From: Chara braunii
Lineage: Eukaryota > Streptophyta > Charophyceae > Charales > Characeae
Length of the DNA: 25,504 nucleotides
NCBI GenBank assembly: GCA_003427395.1
Contig: BFEA01000208.1
Location: 1,834,028-1,859,531, forward strand
Reading direction: 5' to 3'
Under the pieces are notes generated by a model. It did no database searches and had not been told where the DNA came from. It worked only from the letters and a program-made list of their open reading frames with translations. This document shows positions 1-8,637 of this stretch, piece by piece (position 1 is the first letter of the stretch; the number at the start of each line of letters is the position of its first letter). Made by a program: the position numbers and the translations under genes.

Positions 1-60
1 CACACACACACACACACACACACACAAACGCGCGCACACGCACACACACACACACACACA
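1..60. repeat. CA microsatellite with a short CG patch
   Basis: Alternating CA dinucleotides run from the window edge to base 60, interrupted by a short CG-containing patch near 29-40. The tract continues off the window, so its length is unknown. Confidence 0.97.
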
Positions 61-90
61 TTTTTTTTTCTTTCCTTTTTTCTTTTTTTT

Positions 91-125
<35 letters not shown>
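61..125. repeat. T-rich tract followed by GATT tetranucleotide repeat
   Basis: A T-rich run (61-92) passes into several GATT/ATTG tetranucleotides (about 93-125). The last GATT units form part of the left arm of the hairpin at 119-158. Confidence 0.9.
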
Positions 126-158
126 GTGGGGAAGGGGTCGCCCTTCCCCACCAATCAA
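119..158. repeat. Perfect 18-bp inverted repeat, 4-base loop
   Basis: The left arm 119-136 (TTGATTGGTGGGGAAGGG) is exactly complementary to 141-158, with loop GTCG at 137-140. There is no mismatch or bulge. It sits directly after GATT repeats, with no coding sequence nearby. It may be a foldback remnant or a cloning/assembly snap-back; the sequence cannot decide. Confidence 0.9.
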
Positions 159-386
159 GCACACACACACACGCACACGAAAAATTAAAATTTCATTTTT
201 TTATTACCTTTTTTTTAATTGAAATACGTAATTTTTTTGTTTATTATTTTTAAAAAATAAGAAAACACTTGTAAAAAAACAAACAAAAATCACCGCGTTG
301 TAGGTCTCTTCAAACCCTAGAACCTTTTTTTTTTTTTTTTTTTTTTTGGGTCCATTTTTTTTTTTTTTTTAAATGTTTGAAATTCT
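159..386. other. AT-rich stretch with long T homopolymers, no gene
   Basis: After a short CA run the sequence is strongly AT-rich, with T runs of about 23 (325-347) and 16 bases. No coding potential or recognisable element is seen. Confidence 0.8.
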
Positions 387-471
387 CGGTCGCATTAACC
401 TCAGGGGTCGACCTCTGCGGTCGGCATCCCGACCGCTTGCCGAGATTGACCCCGCGGTCATGACTGCGGGG
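387..471. repeat. Cluster of GC-rich hairpins
   Basis: A perfect 8-bp stem (GCGGTCGG 417-424, loop CATC, CCGACCGC 429-436) lies inside weaker flanking CTCGG/CCGAG arms. Next to it, 450-471 is a near-perfect 22-base palindrome starting CCCCGC and ending GCGGGG. The cluster stands just before the 5' truncation point of the LINE at about 510 and may be older host sequence or another repeat. Confidence 0.7.
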
Positions 472-509
472 AATACATAGGCAGGGGGACCCTATTGCCC
501 CCTATCTTT

Positions 510-2730
510 TTTTGGTGATAATGGAAGCATTGTCAGTTAACCTGAGTCATAACAAAGACCTGACACGAATTAAGATATCTAATATCCGTGAGGAAGCAAT
601 TCCCATCTACTCCCTATTCGCAGACGATCTTACTGTAATGGTAGAAGCGACACGATCCATCATGGAGGAAATTCAGCATTTTATGAACAAGTTATGCCAG
701 CTATTTGATATGTCTGTGAACTGGGGACAGAAGACTGTGGGGTGGTGGATGCATCACCAAGGGGGAAGACCCCCGGAAAACCCACAAATCACATGGCTTT
801 CCCATGACGACCCCCTGAGAATTCCGGGGGCACTAGTCATCGCTAAAGGGAAACCGACATCTAATGACGAGTGGTTGGTCGGACCGGCGCAGACCAAATT
901 GGAAAAATGGAACAATAAACGTACATCAATCTTTGGGCGGGCACTTGTCATTAATAACGTGGTCCTGGTCACACTCTGGTACAAGGCCATCTTATGGCCC
1001 ATGAGTGAGGGGGGACTCGAGGTACTGAAACAACAGCTGGCGGCCTTCCTCTGGAGAGGCGACAGTAACCGCCCTCACGCCATAAGCCGAGTGGCGTGGG
1101 AATCAGTGATTCAGCCCAAGAATAGATATGGACTAGGAATTGTGGACCCGGCCACACAATTCCAGGCCCTCACGATCCGCTGGTTTCAACATGTTATCTC
1201 TCATCATCATCCCCATGTGTCCCCCTAGCCCTGGCCCAAATTTCTGACTAGGCCCCGAAAACCCCACCTGAAACTGACCCTCGAGTATGGCTTGAAGATA
1301 GGTATTGGAGGCTACCTAGGAAGTATAGGAATGGGGACCCCACTGACAAACAATGGGTGCACCTTATACGCACATGGAGGAAACTCCCTCCCCCCGCTCG
1401 ACCAACACCAGAGAGGTGGGAAGAAATATTCAGGCAACCCCTTTTTGGCAACCACCTAATAACGGATTCCGGTGGGCGTGTGCGGTGCAGCTCGGACGCC
1501 CCGTGGAAGGGTTGGGTGAAACATGGCGTGCGAAGGGTCGGGGACCTCTGGGACAAGGAGGCGAGAAGCTGGAAGAGCATAAAGAGGATACGAGCATGGT
1601 TGCGGTACTGCCATCTCACTGAGAAGACATTAAACGAGCGCATCGAGTGTTTCCCACTTCATTGGTACACCACCCTTAGAAAAGGCCCCTGCATAATGGA
1701 AGGTGATTGGGTGGGGCTGCCTGACCATGATAAGGAGGTGGGACGTGTGCACCTTACGGACCAAATACAAGTGCTAATAGAAGTCTTCTCCATTCAGAAG
1801 GATGATAGATTACAGTGGAACCAACAACCCTTCATATGGAAAGAGCGAAAGGGTGTTTATCGCATCAGGGTCATTGATGAAGGATGTCACCAGAGGGTGT
1901 ATCGCCCAATGATCCCGATCGAGGACCTCCCCCTGGACCCAGATGAGTGGCAATGGACTCAAGACTCCCGGACCAGGAAGGGGGAGACAAATACACTGAC
2001 ACTACTTAACCTAAAGTTCAAATCAGCCTACCGAATGCTCAGACCTAAACGCAGACTGCGAGACCACGTGGAAGACAGATGGTATCGCCATCTCAACATA
2101 GACCGTGGCTTGCTTAAGCCCATCCGATGGTTTGCTCACTATAGCAGTAGACCTGGCAAAATATCGGCCCTCCAATGGCAAATAGAACACAAATGTCTAC
2201 CAACCAATGACTGGCTGATAGACCACACTCGGTTGGAACAACAAAGGAAAGCACTGCCATGGTGCCATAAATGCCTCCGAGGCTTCCCTGGGAGGAGGCG
2301 GGCTGAGACTATAGAGCACATCTTTCTCCAATGTCCTGCGACAATGCTACTATGGAGAAGCTGGGATAGGATTTGGCAACATATTATTCCCGGTGTGGCA
2401 TGGCCTTGGGATTGGAGGGCCATACTCTTGGGGAATTACCCTCAAATCCGGGGAAATATATTTGAGGAAAATATGTTCAAATTGGGTAGGCGGAGCGTCC
2501 TATGGACCATATGGTGGAAACGATGTATCCTCGAGGTAGAGGGGGCGCAGGTAGAGGACGGAGAAGTTATGGAACAAATACGAACATTGGTCCAACATGA
2601 AATTGCGACCCAGTGGAAGGCAGCTAAAGACAAGCTTGGTCAATCGCATACCTGGGGGGACATGCACATGATTATCTCCTGTTTCAGCAAGGACTGGCTG
2701 GGAGGGGAAAGGGGAGGGTTGGGTAGCTGA
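510..2730 (+). pseudogene. LINE ORF2 fragment L1: end of reverse transcriptase plus C-terminal zinc-binding domain
   Basis: Remnant of a non-LTR retrotransposon polyprotein, which would copy element RNA into DNA at a nicked target. The copy begins inside the RT domain at a VIMEAL motif. The catalytic FADD box follows at about 620-628 (FADDLTVMVE), then NWGQKT, and a long C-terminal region. Near the end is a WCHKC...EHIFLQC motif, the usual zinc-knuckle-like domain after plant LINE RTs (zf-RVT type). The endonuclease and the first catalytic Asp motif are missing, so it is 5'-truncated as expected from incomplete target-primed reverse transcription. The frame is broken once: frame 2 runs to the stop at 1226-1228, and homology continues in frame 1 from about 1252 (GTG-led part 1357-2730). 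The 457-residue C-terminal part is free of stops. Coding similarity may continue past the stop at 2728, since frame 1 stays open to about 2900. Confidence 0.9.
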
Positions 2731-3045
2731 GGTAAGATGGACTGGGAATCGTCGGACTGGAAGGGAATCACAGGAGGAACCCCGGGCGGAAATGGTAAGA
2801 GATTATCAGTTGATTTTTCACGACTGGATCAAGGTAGACCCTGGCGACCCGCTACAACCAGCCCAGAAGTTCGCAGACCCCTTCACCCCCCACCCGTTGT
2901 CCTTGGGAGAAGTATTGTCACTTTCATGAGCCGGGATGCCGGGTGGATTGGATCGAGTTGGTCACAGCTTGTCGCAGGCCAGCTCACAGTATACACTCAG
3001 TATACTCTCAGCAGACTCTACTCTGTCTACTCTTTTCTGTTTTTT
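2731..3045. other. LINE 3' flank or UTR, no separate gene
   Basis: Frame 1 stays open after the L1 stop (KMDWESSDWKG...), roughly where the L3 copy reads VRWEGRPTQGG, so this may be read-through of the decayed LINE. A short repeat, CAGTATACACTCAGTATACT, occurs at about 2987-3006. No independent gene is supported. Confidence 0.5.
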
Positions 3046-3047
3046 TC

Positions 3048-3138
3048 AAGGCTGGACCGGCAACCGGCCGGTTCACCTCCCCCGGTCCACTCGGATCCGG
3101 ACCAGCCCAGGGGGGTTGAACCGGAAAACCGGTTTTCC
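3048..3138 (-). repeat. CCGG-rich dispersed repeat, copy R3 (partial)
   Basis: Read on the minus strand it contains GGCTGGTCC...GGACCGGGGGA...ACCGGCCGGTT, matching the order of motifs in R1 (3903-4030, minus) and R2 (20158-20290, plus). It ends at a 16-base perfect palindrome, GGAAAACCGGTTTTCC (3123-3138). The match to R1 and R2 is partial and lacks their terminal hairpin. Confidence 0.55.
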
Positions 3139-3322
3139 AAAAAAATGCCCAAGATTTTTCGTTTTTTTTTTTTCGGTCGGCGGATTCGGACTGCGCTCTT
3201 CGAGATCTGTCCAAATCCGCAATAAAATTTGGAAGGTGTGAATTTTTGGGGGGGAGGTTCCCAAGAGGGGGGAGGGCATACTATCGGGTGGGACCAGGGA
3301 GTCGGAGGTTGGCCTTTATGTG
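3139..3322. other. Unassigned, with poly-T and a weak inverted repeat
   Basis: It contains a T run and an imperfect 11-bp inverted pair around GCGGATTCGGA / TCCAAATCCGC (about 3179-3221), then a G-rich stretch. No gene is supported. Confidence 0.5.
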
Positions 3323-3356
3323 GAGGGGTCAAGTAAACTGCTTGACTTGACCCCTC
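3323..3356. repeat. Perfect 12-bp inverted repeat
   Basis: GAGGGGTCAAGT (3323-3334) pairs exactly with ACTTGACCCCTC (3345-3356) across a 10-base loop. The short direct repeat TGGCCTTT lies on both sides (about 3310 and 3359), as a small target-site duplication would, but at 8 bases this could be chance. Confidence 0.7.
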
Positions 3357-3501
3357 GGTGGCCTTTCAAATTTCAATTCGACCATATACCTCTTTATTGG
3401 TTTATGCCATCAGGCATTGGTATTCTAGATGCCGAACGACATATGCTATTGGGAGGTGCTTGCCCAAAGTTATAGCTCTTCGGGATACCGAGCTCTAAAC
3501 T

Positions 3502-3748
3502 GGAAAAGTTATAGGTTGAGGTTTCAGCTCGTGCAGGCAGAGAGCTTCCTTTTGTTTTTCCCTTATATGGTGAGTCATCAGTCCGCTTTCCTTTTGTTTT
3601 TCCTTTATACAGTGGGTCATCAGTCCGAAAGTATCTCGCCTTGTGCGCTGTCCAGATACATGTAATGGAGCAAGGTTCATTCTTGGGATTGCACCTCGGA
3701 CTGCTACTCTGATTTTACGAGCAGAAACCTCAACCCGTAACTTTTTCC
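3502..3748. mobile_element. Foldback/MITE-like element FB1
   Basis: The arm at 3502-3532 (GGAAAAGTTATAGGTTGAGG and on) matches the reverse complement of 3717-3748 over about 31 bases with only a few differences. Between the arms lies a direct duplication of about 41 bases (3545-3585 and 3586-3627) containing CCTTTTGTTTTTC and GTCATCAGTCCG. There is no coding capacity. Terminal inverted arms without a gene suggest a non-autonomous DNA element. I could not identify a target-site duplication. Confidence 0.55.
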
Positions 3749-3887
3749 CCACAGAATAGGGATGTCTGAGAAGCATATAAACACAGCAAAGCCTGAGCTA
3801 AACACGTGGAAGTGGGGTTCAAAAGGCCCTGTTTGTTTTTTCGAAGAGGACACTAGCCTCCCAAGGGCTCGGCAAATGCAGTAACGC

Positions 3888-3888
3888 N
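3888..3888. other. Single ambiguous base (N)
   Basis: One N stands between a CG-rich stretch and a poly-C run, at the edge of repeat R1. It marks an unresolved base in the assembly. Confidence 0.99.
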
Positions 3889-3902
3889 CGTCGATCCCCA
3901 GT

Positions 3903-4030
3903 ACCCCCCCCCCAGCATGATGCGCTGGACTCGACCGGGGGCCTGCCGGGCCGGTCGACCGGCCGGTCCGACCGGCAGGCTCCCGGTTGGGGGAAGGGCC
4001 CCCGGTCCAACCGGGGACCAGCACTGTTTT
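3903..4030 (-). repeat. CCGG-rich dispersed repeat, copy R1
   Basis: On the minus strand it reads GCTGGTCCCCGGTTGGACCG, then GGGCCC, CCCGG, CCGGCCGGT motifs, and ends in a small hairpin CCAGC-GCATCAT-GCTGG followed by poly-G. The same order with small changes is seen at 20158-20290. The body is dense in self-complementary CCGG words and would fold strongly. No coding sequence is convincing; the proline/glycine-rich frames are a by-product of composition. Confidence 0.75.
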
Positions 4031-4245
4031 TTTTGCTTTCTCTGCTTTCTCTGCTTTCTGCTGTTTTTCTGCTGTTTTCTGCTGTTCTGCTGTCTTTCCC
4101 TGCCTCGTTCAGCACATTCTCAGTCATGTTCAGTAGAGGCTCAGCAGACGGATACATTTTTCTGTCTTTTGCTGTTAGCCCTTGCCCTGTTCGAGCACAT
4201 TCTCAATCATGCTCAGCAGATGAATACAACAGACGCCCTGAGGTT
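4031..4245 (-). repeat. A/T-rich tandem region beside R1
   Basis: Repeated TTTTCTGCTG/CTTTCTCTG units (about 4031-4095) are followed by two diverged copies of a unit of about 60-70 bases, each containing CAGCACATTCTCAGTCATG-like sequence and CAGCAGA(C/T)G(G/A)ATAC. On the minus strand this is an A-rich tandem region directly upstream of R1, the same arrangement as around R2 (19710-20160). Confidence 0.6.
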
Positions 4246-4360
4246 AGTCCATGGTTGGCAGGTGCTAGGGATAGGAGGGAGATTACACTGGTGCCCCCCA
4301 GTGCCCCCCCTCCATTACCCGGCCCGGCTGCAGGGTTGGTTGGCAGAATTGACCTGATAT

Positions 4361-4388
4361 GGGACACTGGACCCGGTTTCCAGCAATG
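4361..4388 (+). repeat. SINE-like family S, isolated 5' end (S8)
   Basis: GGGACACTGGACCCGGTTTC followed by CAGCA matches the 5' end of the S copies but stops there. It lies about 70 bases before the fuller copy S1, in the same orientation. Confidence 0.7.
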
Positions 4389-4430
4389 GTGTCGCGTCTA
4401 ATAATGTACTGTATGTCAATGTGTTATTTA

Positions 4431-4590
4431 AGGGACGCTGGACCCGGTTTCCAGCAGGTGACGCTCCCCACCAATAGATGGAGCCGCCCGCCAGGCAAAG
4501 CCTCAATCCGGTGGTTCTCTTACCACCACCAGGATAGAGGCCTTGCACAAGGGCCTTATTTCAACAAAAAAAAAGAAAAAAAAAGAGAAA
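4431..4590 (+). mobile_element. SINE-like repeat, family S, copy S1
   Basis: It begins AGGGACGCTGGACCCGGTTT CCAGCAGG, continues GCTCCCCACCAATAGATGGA GCC, and ends in an A-rich tail (about 4566-4590). Its middle holds a nested stem-loop: AAAGCCTC ... GGTGGT-TCTCTT-ACCACC ... GAGGCCTT. I see no RNA polymerase III A or B box. The A-rich tail and dispersed copies fit a non-autonomous element mobilised by a LINE. Confidence 0.75.
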
Positions 4591-4592
4591 AC

Positions 4593-5088
4593 CAGGGTGC
4601 TGTCATAGTTTGAATTTCAAAATGCATTCCAAACAGGTTTTCTGCAGTCTACTCAGGGCCAGAGTTTCAAATGCAGTTGAAACTTCGATTTGCAGAAAAG
4701 TCGCACCGTGCAGTTTGTAACTGCAGTTCAGTCGGGCACGTTGTGGTTGTTGTTGTTGTTGTTGTTGTTTTACCGGGTGTGGCTGAGGGTTTTTGGCCAT
4801 GGCCTAGCCACGCGATGAGATGCTTTTGTTTTTTTTTTTAATCTCTTCGCCTGGCTCGGCCACGCTCGAGGGGGCAAAAAAAAAAGCATCTCGTCCTGTG
4901 GCTGGGCCACGCCCAAGTTTGAAAGAAAAAAAAACTGGCCACATGCCTGACTGAACTGCAGTTACAAACTCCGAGGTGCGACTTTCTGCAAAGCGGAGTT
5001 TCGACTGCATTTGAAACTCGGGCCTTGACTAAACTGCTAAAACGCAGTTTGAAATGTATTTAGAAATTGCTTTCATGACTGCGCCCTA
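4593..5088. mobile_element. Long-armed foldback/MITE element FB2
   Basis: The left arm 4593-4740 and right arm 4942-5088 are inverted repeats of about 147 bases with high identity; for example GAGTTTCAAATGCAG and GTTTGTAACTGCAGTTCAGT occur in both when the right arm is reverse-complemented. The ends read CAGGGTGCTGTCAT and, reversed, TAGGGCGCAGTCATG. The inner part also pairs (GATGAGATGCTTTT against GACGAGATGCTTTT), so most of the 496 bases could form one hairpin. A TTG trinucleotide run lies at 4744-4769. It has no coding sequence. It abuts the A tail of S1 on the left and the tail of S3 on the right. The CAGGG end resembles hAT-type termini, but no 8-bp duplication is visible. Confidence 0.85.
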
Positions 5089-5095
5089 GTTACCC

Positions 5096-5230
5096 CTTTC
5101 TTTTTTGAACAAGAAACCAAGAGCGAGATACTAGGGGGGTGATACAGGCAGCCTCCCCTAATAGTTGCTCCGGGTGCTCCAACCTATTGGTTGGGAGCTG
5201 CATGTGATGCAAAACGGGTCCAGCATCCCA
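5096..5230 (-). mobile_element. SINE-like repeat, family S, copy S3
   Basis: Read on the minus strand from 5230: GGGATGCTGGACCCGTTTTG, then CTCCCAACCAATAGGTTGGA GC (a hairpin), CACCCGGAGCAACTATTAGG GG, loop GGCTGCCTGTATCAC, CCCCCCTAGTATC, and a TCAAAAAAG tail. The CTATTAGGGG / CCCCCTAGTA arms pair with one wobble. It belongs with S4 and S5 in a subgroup that shares the GCTGCCTG-ATCAC loop. Confidence 0.8.
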
Positions 5231-5559
5231 ATTGGTTGCATACGAGTATACTGAACAAGGATGCAAACATGGCTCCTTCCACTTCTCCCCCATGTCAACC
5301 AAACACCCAAACTGTTTGCCTCCCGTCACGAGAACGAACCGAGTACCCTGCTGCCTACTGGTGACCTACCTTTAAATGAGAAGAAAACTGTAATTTATCA
5401 TTCTTGTCGATTGTACCTAACCAGTTTGAGGTTTTCCCTTGTTCCCAAGTTCTCACCAACCATCAAAATCCTTTCTCTAACAGCTGGTCACAGTTATTCC
5501 TTCTATACCAATTTGCCTCTATATAGGGGCTCGGTAGACACTCCTCCGGCATGTAAAAT
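5231..5559. other. Unassigned stretch
   Basis: Both strands hold only short frames of unconvincing composition. No repeat found elsewhere in the window, and no RNA gene, is seen here. Confidence 0.5.
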
Positions 5560-5889
5560 CTACAGGGGCGTGATCATTCCATCTATCCTCGGGGAAGAAA
5601 TTGGGAAAAAAAAGTGAAAACATTTCCTCGAGGAATCCTTGTAGCGCCCTTGTGGCCCAGCCATTTCCTGCCCTAGTGCAAGGGACCTCGCGAGGTTCTT
5701 CGGAGGTAAAGGACCGCGATAATCGGAGCGGCGAAGGCACGCGTCGTCAGCAGCTTCCTTTTTCAGTTGGTTCATTGGTGTTCCGCCAGCGGCTGCACGG
5801 ATATCTTCGGGCCTCAGCGTTGGCCTGTAGCGCACTGGGTCACCAACGGTTACTGTTGGTGGACGGCTGTCGTTGGGGTTCATCTTCAA
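5560..5889 (-). CDS. Possible small hypothetical protein or exon
   Basis: A 109-codon minus-strand frame starts MKMNPNDSRPPTV at 5889. Its first ~85 residues have a balanced, soluble-protein composition (RPEDIRAAAGG, MNQLKKEAADDAC, SDYRGPLPPKN), while the end (CFHFFFPIS) looks like run-out into non-coding DNA. That pattern would suit a single exon with a splice site near 5610-5630. I do not recognise the family. The opposite strand is also open (5601-5963), so chance cannot be excluded. Confidence 0.2.
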   Translation of the reverse strand: MKMNPNDSRPPTVTVGDPVRYRPTLRPEDIRAAAGGTPMNQLKKEAADDACLRRSDYRGPLPPKNLARSLALGQEMAGPQGRYKDSSRKCFHFFFPISSPRIDGMITPL

Positions 5890-6119
5890 TTGGGGCTGAT
5901 GTTGCCGTGCTTCGCTTGTGTTTATCGCCAGCTTCGGTGGGCTTCAATGGCCAGGAAAATTGAATATTTTACCCAAGCCCCCTCCTGCATGCCCAGCCAT
6001 GATGGCGACGGAAAACGTTATGGTGTGTCTGTCGTATGCTGTCCTATACCGTTTGCTCCCTTCACTGTCGCCGTTTCGTGAACCTCCACCGTCGTCGTCG
6101 ACTTACGGCCCTGTAGTAC

Positions 6120-8061
6120 GTGTCCTTGATGGCTGACCTCTATCGAAGGCTGCTAGTGTTGCTCCTAGTCGCGATTTTGCTTTTCGCCATCCTCTTCTTC
6201 AACATCCGCATCATCGGCAAGGTGCCTGGGCGTACACGCAGGAGGCGGTCAGCGAAGAAGGTCGTTGAGATGGACGAACATCGGGTGAAGAGTAGGGCGG
6301 TGGTCGAGTCGCCCAACATTCACCATGCGCTGCACGTCCCTGCACAAAGTGCACAACTGTACGATCCGTCTTCGCCACACAAAATTCCTCTGCCGCCAAT
6401 GGACGACGAGGCCGAGAAGCATCCTTCACGTATCATGACACTCGGGAGCGGATTGAAGTAGGATTGGGCGGGGAGCCAATTGTTTGAAAGTCGCCCAATG
6501 GCATATCGGCAGTCATATACACAACTGCTGGAAGAAGGTATACGCGACGAAGACACACATGGCGACGTCAATCTGTTATTCGGATTGCCTAGCGGGATCT
6601 CAGCGCCGACGACACATACACGGGCCATCAATCCGCACCTCGAAGGCGATTGGGGTCAAGTGACGCTTGTCATGTGATCGAGGGGGGGGTCGTCTGTTGG
6701 ATCGCCGGCAGCAGAGAAGACGAGAAATCAACACCTACTGCAGTCAAAATCAACATCAGCAACACGTCCCGCAGGCTTTGTCCACAGTGGATGCAATCGT
6801 TGTCGCCATTGTCAAGATGTCCGTCCACGGTGCGGCGCTCAGTTGGAGGTGGTGGGGACAAAAATTTGTCAGTCGTAGCGGATGAACAAAGTGGTTGACA
6901 CATGTGGACGGAACAACGGCAGCACCTGTGTTGAGATCGTGGGGACGAAGATTTGCCAGTCGTCGCGGATGAACAGAGTGGTCGACATGTATGGGCGGAG
7001 CAACAGCAGCAGCTGTGTCGAGATCATGAAGACGAGATAACGAGGGGGGGCGGCTGAATGTGGGCAGAAAGGACGCAGAGAAGGAGTATCCAGTGGTGGG
7101 CGAGGACTGCGAAGAATCCGAAGATGTCGACAATGAAGACCTTCGTCCAGTGGGCAAAAAGTCCATGGGTGTTTGAGGGACAAGTAACAAGCCTTTTGCC
7201 TCGTGGAGAAGACATACCAAGAAATCATCACTTGCGGGGAGCGATGGCGAAGGCGATGTGGATGTTGAGGGCGGGGGGAATTTCTGGTTGGTGGAACACA
7301 TGGTCGCTCTCGTGAGGGCGAAACGAGATCAAAATGCGCACCTTAAGGGTATGGGGCACACGTTTGTCCGCATGAAGCCGAAGGAATGGAAGTGGCATGA
7401 TGTTCATGAAAATTTGAAGAAGGTGGGCATTGTGAGTGTTGACAACTGTGCGAAGAAATGGGACAACTTGATGGCGCAGTTCAAGAAGGTGCACAGGTTC
7501 ATGCAGGAGTCCGGAAAACCGGACTACTTCCAGCTTAAGGGCAAGGAAAGCAGATCACGTGGCTCCAGCTTCGTCATGGAGCGGGCGGTGTATGAGGAGA
7601 TCAAGGCCCCAACAGCGAAGAACCACACCATCCATCCGAAGAATGTTGCAAACACGGGCGCGCTGGGTGGTGTCGAAATGTCGTCCGGGTCGGGTGGAGG
7701 GCCTGAATCAGTTGGTTGTGGCGAGGCAGGTGGTGAGGCACAGGAGAAGGAGGAAGGGTCCACAAAAGGTTCATCATCAGCACGGGTAGCATTGGCGGGT
7801 TCGACAAAAGGAAGAACATGAGGCAACAGACATTCGAGGCTCTGACGGACGTGATGGAGAAGCACATGACAATGATGGGCAGTGATGGCGACAACGTTGG
7901 AGAGCGCTAGCAAGAGGCAGTGATGGATGATGATGCGGCACTGTGAGATCATGGAGTCGGAAGTGGACGTCCAAAGGAAACACTACGCGGCGTACGATGA
8001 TGTTAGCAAGCTCATGTGCCACACCCTCATGGAAATAGCGAAGGCTGTCCGGGAGAGATAG
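6120..8061 (+). pseudogene. Broken trihelix (Myb/SANT-like) DNA-binding protein gene
   Basis: The best-preserved part (frame 1, open from 7177, reading MDVEGGG from 7258) carries a trihelix domain: FWLVEHMVALVRAK (helix 1), KEWKWHDVHENLKKVG (helix 2) and CAKKWDNLMAQFKKVHRFM (helix 3), with the spaced tryptophans typical of this fold. Such proteins bind DNA and in PIF/Harbinger elements act beside the transposase. A helical tail, VDVQRKHYAAYDDVSKLM to AKAVRER, ends at the stop 8059-8061. Breaks: stops at 6459, 6675, 6876, 7038, 7174 and 7908; a frame change at a run of seven Gs (7044-7050), mended if one G is extra; and changes near 7811 and 7941. Upstream coding-like text in frame 0 (QSYTQLLEEG, DVNLLFGLPSG) probably belongs to it. 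The hydrophobic start at 6126 (LLVLLLVAILLFAILFF) may be chance. Confidence 0.75.
6854..7027 (+). repeat. In-frame 87-bp tandem duplication in the trihelix gene
   Basis: Units 6854-6940 and 6941-7027 align without gaps at a period of 87 bases (29 codons). In frame 0 about six of the differences are synonymous and only one unit has a stop (6876). In frame 2 there are more replacements and two stops. The duplication therefore probably arose while frame 0 was translated. Confidence 0.75.
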
Positions 8062-8069
8062 GCATGTGT

Positions 8070-8286
8070 ATGATGCAATGTCATGCACACGCGAAGACAT
8101 TGACCCTCTTGTCCCTCCTTCCTCGACGACGCCTGCGCTAACCTCCTTGCCGATGACGTCCAGCATTCGGGCGACAACCTTCATGTTGTTATCTGTGCAC
8201 TTCTGTCTTGCTAAAGTCCATGTGGACTTCAAGGAATTGCCACCCGAGTGCTGGTACGAAATTGGGATTCCACTTTCGTTGCGCAC
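8070..8286 (-). CDS. Possible antisense coding fragment
   Basis: On the minus strand from 8286 the frame reads MRNESGIPISYQHSGG, then NMKVVARMLDVIGKEVSAG and VVEEGGTRGSMSS. Its composition is more protein-like than any plus-strand frame here. It runs tail to tail into the trihelix gene and loses quality past about 8070. The family is not recognised; it could be an exon or a decayed partner gene. Confidence 0.25.
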
Positions 8287-8459
8287 TGTTTACAAACTAT
8301 TTGTTTTCCAAATACTTTTTTTTTCTTTGTTTTCTGCAAAGTTCTGCTTACGAAGTGTTGTGCACATTTACTTTGAATTTCGTGATGGCTCCTTAGCGTC
8401 GGAATGGTTTCTAGTTTCCTCATATGAATTTTAGGGGGAGACAAAATCCGTTGCTACTC

Positions 8460-8460
<1 letters not shown>
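8287..8460. other. AT-rich unassigned spacer
   Basis: AT-rich DNA with a run of T near 8320, without supported coding or repeat content, leading into the compound microsatellite. Confidence 0.5.
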
Positions 8461-8521
<61 letters not shown>

Positions 8522-8556
8522 CGCGCGCGCGCGCGCGCGATCGATGGAGCGTCCTC

Positions 8557-8636
<80 letters not shown>
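8461..8636. repeat. Compound CT - CG - GT microsatellite
   Basis: A (CT)n tract (8463-8505) passes directly into 34 bases of alternating CG (8506-8539), then a short unique piece with ATCGAT, then (TG)n from 8557 to 8636 with one TTG interruption. Alternating CG and TG tracts of this length can adopt Z-DNA, and the CT tract can form a triplex. Repetitive translations here (TH, RARA, CV) are artefacts. Confidence 0.97.

Positions 8637-8637
<1 letters not shown>

Noticed and set aside
1248-1643. A 131-codon minus-strand frame
   Set aside because: It is antisense to LINE L1, whose plus-strand reading has domain support.
2737-3241. Several overlapping frames after the LINE
   Set aside because: They run into repeat R3 and poly-T; at most the first part is LINE read-through.
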